DNA of 64,000 nt from Caballeronia sp. INDeC2. GTDB lineage: Bacteria > Pseudomonadota > Gammaproteobacteria > Burkholderiales > Burkholderiaceae. The notes below the pieces were generated by a model. It was not told the origin of the DNA. It saw only the letters and a list, made by a program, of their open reading frames with translations, and did no database searches. The stretch is from the NCBI RefSeq assembly GCF_023631325.1, contig NZ_JALQDG010000010.1, positions 1 through 64,000 of the forward strand, in the 5' to 3' direction. The position numbers and the translations under genes are program-made. Shown piece by piece: positions 21,407-31,382 of the stretch (positions are counted from its first letter, which is position 1; each line of letters begins with the position of its first letter).

Positions 21407-21412
21407 ACTATA
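21407..21412 (-). promoter_or_regulatory. Candidate -10 element for hfq
   Basis: TATAGT lies on the minus strand 74 bp before the hfq ATG, with no strong -35. A promoter is expected here because hfq is often expressed independently of the upstream gene der. Confidence 0.3.
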
Positions 21413-21493
21413 GCCGATTTTCGCTGTTTTACGTTTTCTGCACCCCTCGGCCAAATGGCTGACGGCACCGAAACGTAAGGCTTCGCGCGGCTC

Positions 21494-22834
21494 TTACTCC
21501 TTGTCCGCGTAAGGGTTTCGGCTCGACCGAAACTCTATGCGAAGTGGAGTGCCGGCGAGTCCAAAAGTTTCGCGAAAACGTCCTTCCAGATAACGCTTGT
21601 ACGTCTCCGTAACGGCGTCGAGCGCGTTGCCGTGCACCACGATGATCGGCGGATTTTGCCCGCCCTGATGCGCGTAACGCAGCTTCGGCCGCACCGGACC
21701 GCGACGGCGCGGTTGCTGGAATTCGACCGCATCGATCAGCGCGCGCGTGAGCTTCGGCGTCGGCAGCTTCGCCATCGCGGCGGCATAGGCGTCGTCGACC
21801 GATTTCATCAGCGCGCCGATGCCCGTCTTCTCGAGCGCGGAAACGTAGTGGAATTTAGCAAAGTCCAAAAACTTGAGCTTGCGCGTCAGGTCCGCCTTCG
21901 TGCGCTCACGCACATGAGAGTCGAGGCCGTCCCATTTGTTCACGCCGACGACGAGCGCGCGCCCCTGCTCCACGACGAAGCCGGCGATGTGCGCGTCCTG
22001 CTCGGAGATATCCTGCTGTGCGTCGAGCAGAAGGATCACGACGTTGGCGTCCGCGATCGACTGCAGCGTCTTCACGACCGAAAACTTCTCGATCGCTTCG
22101 AACACCTTGCCGCGGCGGCGCAGGCCGGCCGTATCGATCAAGGTGTATTTGCGGCCTTGTCGCTCGAAATCAACGTAGATCGAATCGCGCGTGGTGCCGG
22201 GCATGTCGAAGGCGATCACGCGCTCTTCGCCGATCAGCGTGTTCACGAGCGTCGACTTGCCGACGTTCGGACGCCCGACGATCGCGATCTTGACGCCGTG
22301 CTGCGCCTTCTCTTCTTCCGATTCTTCCGGCTGATCCTTGTACGCGATGTCGAGCGCGTCGTTGATCATCTCGACGACGCCGTCGCCGTGCGCGGCCGAA
22401 ATCGCGCGCGGATCGCCGAGACCGAGTTCGTAGAAGTCGGATGCGACCGCCGAGTACTTCATGCCCTCGGCCTTGTTCACGACCAGAAAGAGCGGACGGC
22501 CCGTCTTGCGCAGATAATCGGCGATCGCCTTGTCCTGCGGCGCGAGACCATTGCGGCCATCGACGATGAACACGACGATATCGGCCTCTTCGACCGCCTG
22601 ACGCGTCTGCCGCGCCATCTCGTGGAGGATGCCGTCCTTCGCCACCGGCTCGAAACCGCCCGTATCCACGACGAGATACGGGCGTTCGCCGCCTACGCGA
22701 CCTTCGCCGTAATGGCGGTCACGGGTGAGGCCCGGCAAGTCCGCGACGAGCGCGTCGCGCGAGCGCGTCAGCCGGTTGAAAAGCGTCGATTTCCCAACAT
22801 TGGGGCGCCCGACGAGCGCAATCACGGGTTTCAT
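21494..22834 (-). CDS. der: Ribosome biogenesis GTPase Der (EngA)
   Basis: An essential GTPase of 50S assembly with two tandem G domains. The first Walker A is [15 protein letters not shown] (about residues 8-22), the second [15 protein letters not shown] (about 187-201). A C-terminal KH-like domain ends with [15 protein letters not shown]. Length 446 is typical. Confidence 0.97.
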   Translation of the reverse strand: MKPVIALVGRPNVGKSTLFNRLTRSRDALVADLPGLTRDRHYGEGRVGGERPYLVVDTGGFEPVAKDGILHEMARQTRQAVEEADIVVFIVDGRNGLAPQDKAIADYLRKTGRPLFLVVNKAEGMKYSAVASDFYELGLGDPRAISAAHGDGVVEMINDALDIAYKDQPEESEEEKAQHGVKIAIVGRPNVGKSTLVNTLIGEERVIAFDMPGTTRDSIYVDFERQGRKYTLIDTAGLRRRGKVFEAIEKFSVVKTLQSIADANVVILLLDAQQDISEQDAHIAGFVVEQGRALVVGVNKWDGLDSHVRERTKADLTRKLKFLDFAKFHYVSALEKTGIGALMKSVDDAYAAAMAKLPTPKLTRALIDAVEFQQPRRRGPVRPKLRYAHQGGQNPPIIVVHGNALDAVTETYKRYLEGRFRETFGLAGTPLRIEFRSSRNPYADKE

Positions 22835-23225
22835 CTGATTTTGTTCAAGGTTGAACGCAAGGCGAACGCGGAACGGGCGGTAGAAACGTCTCGTTGCGTT
22901 CCGCTACGCCGCGCAATGGCTGCGCTTGTCGAAAATTAGCATGGATTCGGCTTGCCGCACGCGAGGCGTGTCGATTGGCCGGATCGTCGGCGGTCGTTCG
23001 CCGGTCTTGCCTCGTTCGAGGCTTATCTGCGCGGCGCCTTCGCGCGACGCGCTCGTTCTTCTACCCTGCTTTTGCAGGCGGGTTTTATCGCGGTGCGCGC
23101 GTGGCGCACCGCTTCTTTCTCGTGCGGCTCGTCGCGGCGAGCCTGCCGCGCCGACGGACATCGACGGCGCGCTTGCTGCTCCCGGGCCGCGAGCGCGTAT
23201 CACACGCTCGGGTCCGGCTTTTCAC
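22835..23225. other. Intergenic region between bamB and der
   Basis: In 391 bp I see no convincing gene; the short plus-strand frames are Arg-rich GC artefacts. On the minus strand just after bamB, 23182-23217 can fold into an imperfect GC-rich stem (CCCGAGCG/CGCTCG core) without a T-tract. A der promoter should lie here, but I could not pick one out confidently. Confidence 0.4.
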
Positions 23226-24386
23226 TCAGTTGCCCGGACGGAAACCATAGAGATCGCCGTCATGCGTCTGAACGACGAGCGTGTTGCCCGCCAGCACAGG
23301 CGCCGCGGTGATCGCGCTGCCGTCGGTCGGTGCGCGGCCGATGAGCTGACCGTTTTCCGTATTCAGGAAGTGCACGAAGCCCTGGTAGTCGCCCACGACG
23401 ACCGCACGGCCCAGAATGTACGGCACGCTGACACTGCGGTTCTTCAGCGAATCCGTCTTCCAGATCTGCGAGCCGTCCGACGCGCGGAACGCGTTGACGA
23501 CCGACCAGTCGTCCCCCGCCGCGACGATCTGCTCGTCCTGTGCGAGGCCGCTATCGCTCGAGAAGTTCTTTTCCCAGACCGGCTGGCCCGAGTTGGCATC
23601 GAAGCAGCCGATGCGGCCCTGGAACGTCACCGCGCAAGTCTGCGCGCCGACGAGTCCCGGCGCGCCGGTCACGTCGTTGATGCGCTCGACTTCGGTCACG
23701 CCCTTCGGATACGACACCGGCGCCTGCCAGTAGGCATCGCCCGTCTGCAGGTTGATCGCCGCGAACGTGCCGCCGGGGAAGCCCGCCAGCACCGCCTGAT
23801 TGCCGGCGAACGTCATGCCCGCCGCGACACGCAGGTTCAGCGGCACGGCGCGCAACTGGAAGACCCACTTCTGCTCGCCCGTCTGCGCGTTGAACGCGAT
23901 GACCTTGCCGTCGATCGTGCGCACGATGACGAGATCGTTGCCGACGAGCGGCGGCGAGACGATCTCGCCTGGCGCCGTGGCCGTCCACAGCAGCTTGCCG
24001 TCGGCGCCGAGCACGTCGACCTGGCCCTTCAGACCGCCCACGGCCGTGAGATTGCCGTCGCTGCCTACGCCCGCGGACAGATCGTCCTTGAGCTTGATGC
24101 GCCAGACATCCTGACCGGTCTTCGCGTCGATTTTGGCGACGGTGCCGTTCGTGCCCGCGGCGAAGACGTAGTCGCCGACCGCGACCGGCGAGAACAGATA
24201 GCGGCCCGCCTTGCCGACGCTCGCCTTCCACGTCTGATTGACGTTCAACACCGGCTTGAAGTCCGCGAGCGGTGTCGGCACGCGACGTTCATCCTTGGTC
24301 GACGAGCAGGCGGCCAACAAGACGGTCATCGCGCAGGTGAGCGGCACGGCGTAGCGTTTCAAAAAAGTCATCGGTGGACGCAACAT
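23226..24386 (-). CDS. bamB: Outer membrane protein assembly factor BamB (lipoprotein)
   Basis: A beta-propeller lipoprotein of the BAM complex (formerly YfgL). A signal peptide ends in the lipobox LLAACSS (Cys about residue 27). PQQ-like propeller repeats follow (e.g. GRYLFSPVAVGDYVFAAGTNG, DGKVIAFNAQTGEQKW). Length 386 fits. Starts at 24386 (MLRPPMTF) or 24371 (MTFLKRY) are both ATG, neither with a good ribosome site. It lies downstream of the yfgM-like gene as in E. coli. Confidence 0.96.
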   Translation of the reverse strand: MLRPPMTFLKRYAVPLTCAMTVLLAACSSTKDERRVPTPLADFKPVLNVNQTWKASVGKAGRYLFSPVAVGDYVFAAGTNGTVAKIDAKTGQDVWRIKLKDDLSAGVGSDGNLTAVGGLKGQVDVLGADGKLLWTATAPGEIVSPPLVGNDLVIVRTIDGKVIAFNAQTGEQKWVFQLRAVPLNLRVAAGMTFAGNQAVLAGFPGGTFAAINLQTGDAYWQAPVSYPKGVTEVERINDVTGAPGLVGAQTCAVTFQGRIGCFDANSGQPVWEKNFSSDSGLAQDEQIVAAGDDWSVVNAFRASDGSQIWKTDSLKNRSVSVPYILGRAVVVGDYQGFVHFLNTENGQLIGRAPTDGSAITAAPVLAGNTLVVQTHDGDLYGFRPGN

Positions 24387-24504
24387 GAATGGGTGAATTG
24401 AGTTGTTCGGCGCCGGCCGCCGCGTCGCTGCATCGCGACGCTATGGCGGGCGGCTTGATTGACTGATGTGCTAGATCGATCGATACCGATTGAAACGATG
24501 CGGA

Positions 24505-25134
24505 TCAGCCGCCGAGCGCATCGAGCTTGAACTGAACCAGTTGACGCGCGGACGTGTCGTTCTCGGGCAGCGCTTCGAGCGCGACCTTATAGGCCGCGCG
24601 CGCATCGTCGCGTTTGCCTTGTGCCGCGAGCAGGTCGCCACGGCGATCCGCGATCACGCCCTTGAACGCATCGAGCGGTTGATCGGCGAGCAGCTTGAGG
24701 CCTGCGTCGTAGTTCTTTTCGTCGAGCAGAACAAGCGCGAGACGCAGCTTCGCGATCTGCTTGTATTCCTCGTCCTTCGCGTGATCGATGGCCCATTGCA
24801 GTTGCGCCTTCGCACCTGCCGTGTTGCCCGCCATGTAGAGCGCCTTGGCCGCCGCGAGCGCGGTCATCTGCGCGTAGCCCGTGCTGCCGAACTTCTCTTC
24901 CATGTCCGTCGCCACACGCGTGACCAGCGCCTGATCGTTGGCGTTGACCGCCTGCTGAAGATGGTCGTAGAGCACCGATGCTTCGGCCGCCTGACGGCGC
25001 TGCCAGAAATTCCATCCGTTGTACCCGGCGCCAATAACGAGCACCACGAGCACGATCCATGTCGTGGTGTTACCCCATTTGGCCCACCAGGCCTTTACGC
25101 TTTCAAGTGATTCTTGTTCGTCGTGATAGCTCAT
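24505..25134 (-). CDS. YfgM-family tetratricopeptide membrane protein
   Basis: A 209-residue protein with one N-terminal membrane helix (TTTWIVLVVLVIGAGYNGWNFW, about residues 23-44) and a periplasmic TPR-like region rich in Ala. E. coli YfgM is an ancillary SecYEG partner that hands proteins to periplasmic chaperones. The hisS-yfgM-bamB order supports the assignment. Confidence 0.92.
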   Translation of the reverse strand: MSYHDEQESLESVKAWWAKWGNTTTWIVLVVLVIGAGYNGWNFWQRRQAAEASVLYDHLQQAVNANDQALVTRVATDMEEKFGSTGYAQMTALAAAKALYMAGNTAGAKAQLQWAIDHAKDEEYKQIAKLRLALVLLDEKNYDAGLKLLADQPLDAFKGVIADRRGDLLAAQGKRDDARAAYKVALEALPENDTSARQLVQFKLDALGG

Positions 25135-25202
25135 CGTCCAGCTATTCCTTCCTGCGTTTCAATTCCCTCAACGAGCGCCGCGCGCGGCAATGCGCCTGAA
25201 TC

Positions 25203-26552
25203 TCAGGCACCCTCGTCATCGGCGGTTGCAACCATCGCATTGATTAGGTATTCGGTCAAGTCTTCCGCCGGAACGTTCACTTGCTCGTTCTTTCGGCCGT
25301 CAGACGTTTCGTCGCCCGAACGGCGCAGCGGCTTCACGCCGATCATGCCTTGCGCGAGTTCGTCCTCGCCCAGCACGACCGCAAAGGCCGCGCCGCTCGC
25401 ATCGGCCTTCTTCATCTGCGACTTGAAGCTCGCGGACGCGCCGTCCGGGCTGCAATGCAGGATGACGTCAAGGCCCGTGTCGCGCAGACGCTCGGCGACG
25501 ATGAACGCGTGCTCCGCGGCCTTTTCGCCCTGATGCACGACGTAGACGTCCGTACCTTCGGCTTCCGGCACGAGCTGTTCTTCCTTCAGCAGTTCGAGGA
25601 TGCGCTCGACGCCCATCGCCCAGCCGCACGCGGCCGTCGGCTTGCCGCCGAGCTGCTCTATAAGCGGATCGTAGCGACCGCCGCCCGCGACCGTGCCCTG
25701 CGCGCCGAGCTTGTCAGTGACCCACTCGAACACGGTGAGGTTGTAATAGTCGAGACCGCGCACGAGACGAGGATTGATCGTGAACGGAATGTTGTTCGCC
25801 TTGAGCAGACGCTGCACGCCTTCGAAGTGCTTGCGCGACGCGTCGCCGAGAAAATCGACGAGCTTCGGCGCGTTCTGCGCGATCTCCTGCATCGCCGGGT
25901 TCTTGGTGTCGAGCACGCGAAGCGGGTTCGTATGGAGACGGCGCTTCGCTTCTTCATCGAGCGAATCGACGTGCTTTTCCAGATACGCGATCAGTTCCTG
26001 GCGATGCGCCGCGCGCTCGTCCGCCTGACCGAGCGAATTGAGTTCGAGGCGGATGCCGGTGAGGCCGAGGTCGTCCCAAAGACGCTGGCACATCATGATG
26101 ATTTCGGCGTCCGTATCCGGACCCGCGAAGCCGAGTGCTTCCACGCCGACCTGATGAAACTGGCGATAACGCCCGCGCTGCGGACGCTCGTGGCGGAACA
26201 TCGGACCGACGTACCACAGGCGCTTCGGGCCGTCATAAAGCAGGTTGTGCTCGATGGCCGCGCGCACGACCGCCGCGGTGTTCTCCGGGCGCATCGTCAG
26301 ATGCTCGCCGTTGAGCGCATCCGTGAAGCTGTACATCTCTTTCTCGACGATATCGGTCACTTCGCCGATACCGCGCGTGAACAACTGCGTATGCTCGACG
26401 ATCGGCGTGCGGATGTTCTGATAGCCGTATGCGCGCAGCATCGACTTGACGGTGGTTTCGAAGAAATCCCACAACGCGGCATCCTGCGGGAGGATGTCGT
26501 TCATGCCCTTCACACCGCTCAGTTTCTCGAGCCGTTTCTTCTGTTCAGTCAT
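25203..26552 (-). CDS. hisS: Histidine--tRNA ligase
   Basis: A class II aminoacyl-tRNA synthetase charging tRNA-His. It begins with [13 protein letters not shown] and shows the histidine-specific motif [13 protein letters not shown] and motif 3 ([13 protein letters not shown]). The C-terminal anticodon domain is present. Length 449 is slightly above E. coli HisS (424). It starts 6 bp after the ispG stop, so ispG-hisS are tightly coupled. Confidence 0.98.
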   Translation of the reverse strand: MTEQKKRLEKLSGVKGMNDILPQDAALWDFFETTVKSMLRAYGYQNIRTPIVEHTQLFTRGIGEVTDIVEKEMYSFTDALNGEHLTMRPENTAAVVRAAIEHNLLYDGPKRLWYVGPMFRHERPQRGRYRQFHQVGVEALGFAGPDTDAEIIMMCQRLWDDLGLTGIRLELNSLGQADERAAHRQELIAYLEKHVDSLDEEAKRRLHTNPLRVLDTKNPAMQEIAQNAPKLVDFLGDASRKHFEGVQRLLKANNIPFTINPRLVRGLDYYNLTVFEWVTDKLGAQGTVAGGGRYDPLIEQLGGKPTAACGWAMGVERILELLKEEQLVPEAEGTDVYVVHQGEKAAEHAFIVAERLRDTGLDVILHCSPDGASASFKSQMKKADASGAAFAVVLGEDELAQGMIGVKPLRRSGDETSDGRKNEQVNVPAEDLTEYLINAMVATADDEGA

Positions 26553-26558
26553 CTGTCT

Positions 26559-27887
26559 TCAAAGGGTTGCGGTGGACGTCTCTTCGCGCTTGCCTGCTTC
26601 CTGCCCGTAGGTGCGCTCGACATAGTCGCTGACGATTTGCTGGAACTCCTCGGCGATGCGCTCGCCGCGCAGCGTCTTCACCTTCACGCCGTCGATGAAC
26701 ACGGGCGCCGCCGGATTCTCGCCCGAACCCGGCAAGCTGATGCCGATGTTCGCGTGCTTCGATTCGCCCGGCCCGTTGACGATGCAGCCCATCACCGCGA
26801 CGTGCATCTTCTCGACGCCCGGGTACTGGTCGCGCCAGGTGGGCATCGAACTGCGCAGATACGTCTGAATCTGCGAGGCAAGCTCCTGGAACAGCGTGCT
26901 CGTCGTGCGGCCGCAGCCAGGACATGCGATAACCATCGGCGTGAAGGAACGCAGGCCCATCGTCTGCAAAATTTCCTGGCCTACGACGACTTCGCCCGTA
27001 CGCGCGCCGCCCGGCTCGGGCGTGAGCGAGATGCGGATCGTGTCGCCGATGCCTTCCTGCAGCAGCACCGAAAGCGCCGCCGTCGATGCGACGATGCCCT
27101 TCGAGCCCATGCCCGCTTCGGTCAGGCCGAGGTGCAGCGCGAAGCTGCAACGCTTCGCGAGCTCGCGGTACACGGCGATCAGATCCTGCACGCCGCTGAC
27201 CTTGCACGACAGGATGATCTTGTCGCGGCCGAGACCCAGTTCGACAGCGCGTTCCGCCGAGCCGATCGCCGACTGAATCAGCGCCTCGTACATGACGCTC
27301 TGCAGTTCCCACGGCGTCGAGCGCGCGGCGTTCTCGTCCATCATGCGCGCGAGCAGATCCTGATCGAGACTGCCCCAGTTCACGCCGATGCGCACCGGCT
27401 TGTCATATTTGATCGCGGCTTCGATCATCTGCGCGAATTGCGTGTCGCGCTTTGCGCCCTGACCGACGTTGCCCGGATTGATGCGGTACTTCGACAGCGT
27501 TTCCGCGCACGCGGGATAGTCGCGCAGCAGCAGATGGCCGTTGTAATGGAAATCGCCGACGAGCGGCACGGTCACGCCCATGCGATCGAGCTGCTCGCGG
27601 ATATGCGGCACGGCGGCGGCCGCTTCCGGCGTGTTCACCGTGATGCGCACGAGCTCGGAGCCGGCTTGCGCCAGTTCCTTGATCTGGATGGCGGTGCCGA
27701 TCGCGTCGGCGGTGTCGGTGTTGGTCATCGACTGGACGCGCACGGGCGCGTCGCCGCCGATCGTTACGAGCTGTCCGCCCCAGCGCACATCGACTGCGTG
27801 CGATGCGCGGCGCGTCAACGGACCGCCGAAGACCGGCTCGGCCGAACAAATCTTGCTGCTGATCAGGGATTGAGCTTCGGATTGCAT
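26559..27887 (-). CDS. ispG: 4-hydroxy-3-methylbut-2-enyl-diphosphate synthase
   Basis: The Fe-S enzyme of the MEP isoprenoid pathway that converts MEcPP to HMBPP. The TIM-barrel N-terminus has [13 protein letters not shown]. The C-terminal cluster-binding region has [12 protein letters not shown] and [10 protein letters not shown]. Length is 442 from the ATG at 27887 ([12 protein letters not shown]), which has AAAGGG upstream; the frame also extends to a TTG at 27905. Confidence 0.97.
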   Translation of the reverse strand: MQSEAQSLISSKICSAEPVFGGPLTRRASHAVDVRWGGQLVTIGGDAPVRVQSMTNTDTADAIGTAIQIKELAQAGSELVRITVNTPEAAAAVPHIREQLDRMGVTVPLVGDFHYNGHLLLRDYPACAETLSKYRINPGNVGQGAKRDTQFAQMIEAAIKYDKPVRIGVNWGSLDQDLLARMMDENAARSTPWELQSVMYEALIQSAIGSAERAVELGLGRDKIILSCKVSGVQDLIAVYRELAKRCSFALHLGLTEAGMGSKGIVASTAALSVLLQEGIGDTIRISLTPEPGGARTGEVVVGQEILQTMGLRSFTPMVIACPGCGRTTSTLFQELASQIQTYLRSSMPTWRDQYPGVEKMHVAVMGCIVNGPGESKHANIGISLPGSGENPAAPVFIDGVKVKTLRGERIAEEFQQIVSDYVERTYGQEAGKREETSTATL

Positions 27888-27951
27888 CGAAAAACCCTTT
27901 GGCAACTTTGGCGCCGATGCGGCGCCGGATTGCGTGGATGGAACCTCAAAC

Positions 27952-27979
27952 GGGCGTCACGGCTTGCACCGTGACGCCC
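27952..27979 (-). repeat. Perfect stem-loop between rodZ and ispG
   Basis: An 11-bp perfect inverted repeat, GGGCGTCACGG and CCGTGACGCCC, around 6 bases. It lies 42 bp after the rodZ stop and about 65 bp before ispG. On the minus strand it is followed by GTTTGAGG, with no T-run. A processing or attenuation stem is more likely than a full terminator. Confidence 0.5.
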
Positions 27980-28021
27980 CTGACTTGTCCGTCGCGCAGT
28001 GGACCGGTCGACCTCGCCGAC

Positions 28022-29140
28022 TCAAGGTAGCGAGAGACGCGCAACGTTTCCGCGTGCGGACGAATAGCGCTTGGCGTCGACGGGCTCGTCATCGACCGAC
28101 AACGATTCGACGCCCTTCACGTTGCCGACGGTCACCTTGAACGGCGCCTCGCCCTGCACGCGCTGCGTACTGCCCGCATGGACGAGGCCGGAAAAGAGCT
28201 CCTTGCCGTCCTTGCCGCGCACGCTGAACCAGCTATCTTCCTTCACTTTCAATTCGATCGCGCTCGAACCGCTGCCCGCGACGGCAGGTGCGGACGCCGC
28301 GGTCGCCACAGGCGGCGCGGTTTTCGCAGCCGATGCAGGCACAGCCGCGGCCGGCGCGCTCGCGCCCTGCACCGCGGACAGCGTCGAAGACGAAGCCGGC
28401 AGCGCGTTCGTGCCGAGCGGACGCGGCATCGGCTGCTCGCCGGGCGCAGCGGCCACTTCGGGCAGCGATGCTTCTCCGGTGTTCGCCGCGGCTGCCTCGT
28501 CGGGCGTCGGCGCGGACGATGTGCCCGCGGATTCCTTCGATGTCGAGGTCGACGTGGACGACAAGCCCATGCCCGTCGTCGCTTTCAGGCGCGCGAGCCA
28601 GTTGCTCGATTCACCGCCGGTGTGCCACATGACGAGCGCCACGAGGACGACGATGATGGCGAGGACGCCCCACAACCACGAACGCTTGCGGCCCGACGAG
28701 TTACCGAGCGACACCGACACGCGCCCGCGCGGCAGACCCGTGCCCGCCGAGGCCGGCACTTTCAGATTTTGCTCGATTTCACCGCCGTCGCGCCGGAACG
28801 CCTGCGTGAAAGGCGCGGGATCGGCGCCCAGGATCTTCGCGTAACTGCGCACGATGCCCGCGGCAAACGTGCGATCGGGCAACTGACTGATATCGCCGGC
28901 TTCGAGCGCGAGCAGTTTCGTCGGCGACACCTTGAGGCGCGCGGAAACGTCGTCGATCGACCATGCCTTCGCCTGGCGAAGCTGCGCGAGACGCGCGCCA
29001 ACGGCCGGTATCGAGTCCAGAGGCCCAGCCTGGCTCGCATTCGACGCCGCCCCTTCCGCGCCGGCCTGACCGTCGTACTGACCGCCGGACCGGTTGCCGG
29101 AATGACTGCCGAAAGGCGTCGGGTGCTGCGGCTCACTCAT
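28022..29140 (-). CDS. rodZ: RodZ-like cell shape protein (helix-turn-helix, DUF4115)
   Basis: A membrane protein of the elongasome that links MreB to the inner membrane. An HTH domain (VGARLAQLRQAKAWSIDDVSARLKVS, about residues 46-72) is followed by one transmembrane helix (WLWGVLAIIVVLVALVMW, about 175-192). An Ala/Ser/Pro/Thr-rich periplasmic linker and a C-terminal DUF4115 domain (SWFSVRGKDGKELFSG) complete it. AGGA lies 9 nt before the ATG. In Pseudomonas and Neisseria a pilF/pilW gene usually sits next to rlmN; none is present here. Confidence 0.9.
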   Translation of the reverse strand: MSEPQHPTPFGSHSGNRSGGQYDGQAGAEGAASNASQAGPLDSIPAVGARLAQLRQAKAWSIDDVSARLKVSPTKLLALEAGDISQLPDRTFAAGIVRSYAKILGADPAPFTQAFRRDGGEIEQNLKVPASAGTGLPRGRVSVSLGNSSGRKRSWLWGVLAIIVVLVALVMWHTGGESSNWLARLKATTGMGLSSTSTSTSKESAGTSSAPTPDEAAAANTGEASLPEVAAAPGEQPMPRPLGTNALPASSSTLSAVQGASAPAAAVPASAAKTAPPVATAASAPAVAGSGSSAIELKVKEDSWFSVRGKDGKELFSGLVHAGSTQRVQGEAPFKVTVGNVKGVESLSVDDEPVDAKRYSSARGNVARLSLP

Positions 29141-29325
29141 GCCAAATTCCTCGCATCGATTCTTTCATATAACGCTGTTGCATTGTCCGGTTCAAAAACC
29201 ACGTGAACGATACAACTCCAGCGCCATTGCAGACCGCTTTATAACAAAATGTTCGGCTTTTAGTGCCGCACTCAGACGCTCGTTGCGCCTTTTCACTGCG
29301 GCTTTGTTCAGTTCCGGCGCGCCGT

Positions 29326-30468
29326 TCAGACCGCCCGCACCTCGATAGTCTTGCTGCCCGCGCGGCTCATGCGTTCGGCAAGACGCGTGCGGTCCTGCAC
29401 CGCGCCCGCAAGCTGCCCGCAGGCGGCGTCGATGTCGTCACCGCGCGTCTTGCGCACGGTCGTGACTACGCCCGCATCCATCAGAACCTGCGCGAAACGC
29501 TTGATCTGCTCGTTCTTGGAGCGCGTAAGGCCCGATTCCGGGAACGGATTGAACGGAATGAGGTTGAATTTGCACGGCACGTCGCGCGTTACGGCGAGCA
29601 GTTCGCGCGCGTGCGCCTCGGTGTCGTTGACGCCGTCGAGCATGCAATATTCGAACGTGATGAAGTCGCGCGGCGCGACCTTCAAATAACGCTGACACGC
29701 GGCCATCAGTTCGTGTAGCGGATACTTCTTGTTCAACGGCACCAGCATGTCGCGCAACGGATCGTTCGGCGCGTGCAGCGACACCGCGAGCGCCACGGGC
29801 AGATCGGCGGCGAGACGGTCCATCATCGGCACGACGCCGGAGGTGGACAGCGTCACGCGGCGGCGCGACAGGCCGTAGGCGTTGTCGTCGAGCATCAGGC
29901 GCATGGCCGGCACGACGGCATCGTAATTGAGCATCGGCTCGCCCATGCCCATCATCACGACGTTCGTGACGACGCGCTCGCCCTTGCCCGGACCGCCGAC
30001 TTCGCGCCCGAGCGACTTGCGCAGCGCGAACTCCGCCATGCGCAACTGGCCGATGATTTCGCCCGTCGTCAGGTTGCGGGAAAAGCCTTGCTTGCCGGTG
30101 GAACAGAACCGGCAGTTCACCGCACATCCCGCCTGCGACGACACGCACAGCGTGCCGCGCGTTTCTTCGGGGATGAACACTGTTTCGACCGCGTTGCCGT
30201 TGCCGACGTCGATCAGCCACTTGCGGGTGCCGTCGGCGGAAACGTGGTCGCTGATGATGTCGGGCATCGCCATGTTGGCGCGGCCCTTGAGTTTTTCGCG
30301 CAGCGATTTCGCGAGATCCGTCATGCCGTCGAAGTCGTCGGCACCGTATTGATGAATCCAGCGCTGCAATTGCTTGGCGCGAAACGGCTTTTCGCCCAGG
30401 CTCGCGCAATACGCGGTCAGCCCGGCGGCGTCTAGATCGAGAAGATTGACGGTGCTGCTGCTCGTCAT
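29326..30468 (-). CDS. rlmN: Dual-specificity 23S rRNA/tRNA adenosine C2-methyltransferase
   Basis: A radical SAM enzyme that methylates A2503 of 23S rRNA and A37 of some tRNAs. The radical SAM cysteine motif is [26 protein letters not shown] and the C-terminal region with the second catalytic Cys also match. Starts at 30468 ([13 protein letters not shown]) and 30483 (MAELDMTSS) are both ATG; the frame extends further to a TTG at 30531. I chose 30468, where family similarity begins. It lies about 150 bp after ndk. Confidence 0.95.
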   Translation of the reverse strand: MTSSSTVNLLDLDAAGLTAYCASLGEKPFRAKQLQRWIHQYGADDFDGMTDLAKSLREKLKGRANMAMPDIISDHVSADGTRKWLIDVGNGNAVETVFIPEETRGTLCVSSQAGCAVNCRFCSTGKQGFSRNLTTGEIIGQLRMAEFALRKSLGREVGGPGKGERVVTNVVMMGMGEPMLNYDAVVPAMRLMLDDNAYGLSRRRVTLSTSGVVPMMDRLAADLPVALAVSLHAPNDPLRDMLVPLNKKYPLHELMAACQRYLKVAPRDFITFEYCMLDGVNDTEAHARELLAVTRDVPCKFNLIPFNPFPESGLTRSKNEQIKRFAQVLMDAGVVTTVRKTRGDDIDAACGQLAGAVQDRTRLAERMSRAGSKTIEVRAV

Positions 30469-30617
30469 GTCGAGTTCTGCCATTTCAGATTGCGAAGCCC
30501 GGACTATGTTGTCCGGGACCGTTCGCGCCAATGTCTGCTTCTTTCATACCGCTATTCTTGCGTCGAGGCGCGATGCGCGCGGCGGCCAATAGACCGGCGC
30601 GCGGTGCGACGCGAAGA

Positions 30618-31043
30618 TTAACGCGAGTAGACGTTCACTTCCGGGAAGAAGAACGCGACTTCCTGACGCGCCGTTTCCGGAGCGTCCGAGCCGTGCACGG
30701 CGTTCGCGTCGATGCTGTCGGCGAAGTCGGCGCGGATCGTGCCCTTGTCCGCCTTCTTCGGGTCCGTCGCGCCCATCAGGTCGCGATGCTTGGCGATTGC
30801 GTTCTCGCCTTCCAGCACCTGAATCACGACCGGGCCGGAAATCATGAATTGCACGAGATCGTTGAAGAACGGACGCGCGGCATGCACGGCGTAGAACTTT
30901 TCCGCGTCGGCGCGCGACAGATGAACCATGCGCGACGCAATGATCTTGAGACCCGCGTTCTCGAAACGGCTGTAGATCTGGCCGATAACGTTCTTTGCTA
31001 CCGCGTCCGGCTTGATAATCGACAGGGTGCGCTCGATCGCCAT
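30618..31043 (-). CDS. ndk: Nucleoside diphosphate kinase
   Basis: Equilibrates nucleoside di- and triphosphates. It begins [18 protein letters not shown] and carries the active-site His in NAVHGSDA (about residue 117). At 141 residues it has the usual length. GGAG just before the ATG at 31043 supports that start over an in-frame TTG at 31055. It heads the long minus-strand run. Confidence 0.98.
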   Translation of the reverse strand: MAIERTLSIIKPDAVAKNVIGQIYSRFENAGLKIIASRMVHLSRADAEKFYAVHAARPFFNDLVQFMISGPVVIQVLEGENAIAKHRDLMGATDPKKADKGTIRADFADSIDANAVHGSDAPETARQEVAFFFPEVNVYSR

Positions 31044-31090
31044 GAAAAACTCCAAAAAATGAACAGTTTACGGATTAAGACGAATCGACA

Positions 31091-31099
31091 ATTATAGCA
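31091..31099 (-). promoter_or_regulatory. Extended -10 promoter of ndk
   Basis: On the minus strand TGCTATAAT is a perfect -10 hexamer with an upstream TG. It lies 48 bp before the ndk ATG, giving a leader of about 40 nt. No good -35 is seen, which is tolerated with an extended -10. Confidence 0.55.
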
Positions 31100-31126
31100 C
31101 GAAGCAATGTATGATTGCGATTGATA

Positions 31127-31144
31127 CCTTACGGTGCCGTAAGG
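31127..31144. promoter_or_regulatory. CCTTACGG-TG-CCGTAAGG palindrome, candidate operator
   Basis: A perfect 8+8 bp inverted repeat with a 2-bp centre in the 339-bp space between divergent ndk and the Bax-inhibitor family gene. The TTACGG/CCGTAA half-sites resemble operators of TetR-type regulators. It lies 28 bp upstream of the ndk -10 and about 240 bp before the other gene. The rest of the space shows no gene. Confidence 0.45.
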
Positions 31145-31382
31145 ATCAAAACCAGCGAGGACTTAACCGTCCGGACGGCCGAATCAGCCTTTCGAACTAT
31201 TGAATTCGGCGCGCGCCGGGGCCATATTGGAGTCGAACGTTGCATCGCAATGGAAACCGCGCTTCGCGGCGGACGCACCAAAAGTGGTCCTAATACTGGC
31301 TTAAGTCCGCGCACATTATCATTCGTGTGTGACGAATGTCGCGGGAAGACCGAACGACAGACAATTGGAGCAAGGAGAAACC

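Noticed and set aside
23182..23217. Imperfect hairpin after bamB as a terminator
   Set aside because: The stem has mismatches and no T-tract on the minus strand; kept only as a remark in the intergenic entry.
25281..27974. An 897-codon plus-strand frame
   Set aside because: It spans antisense of hisS and ispG, both well supported; no domain is visible.
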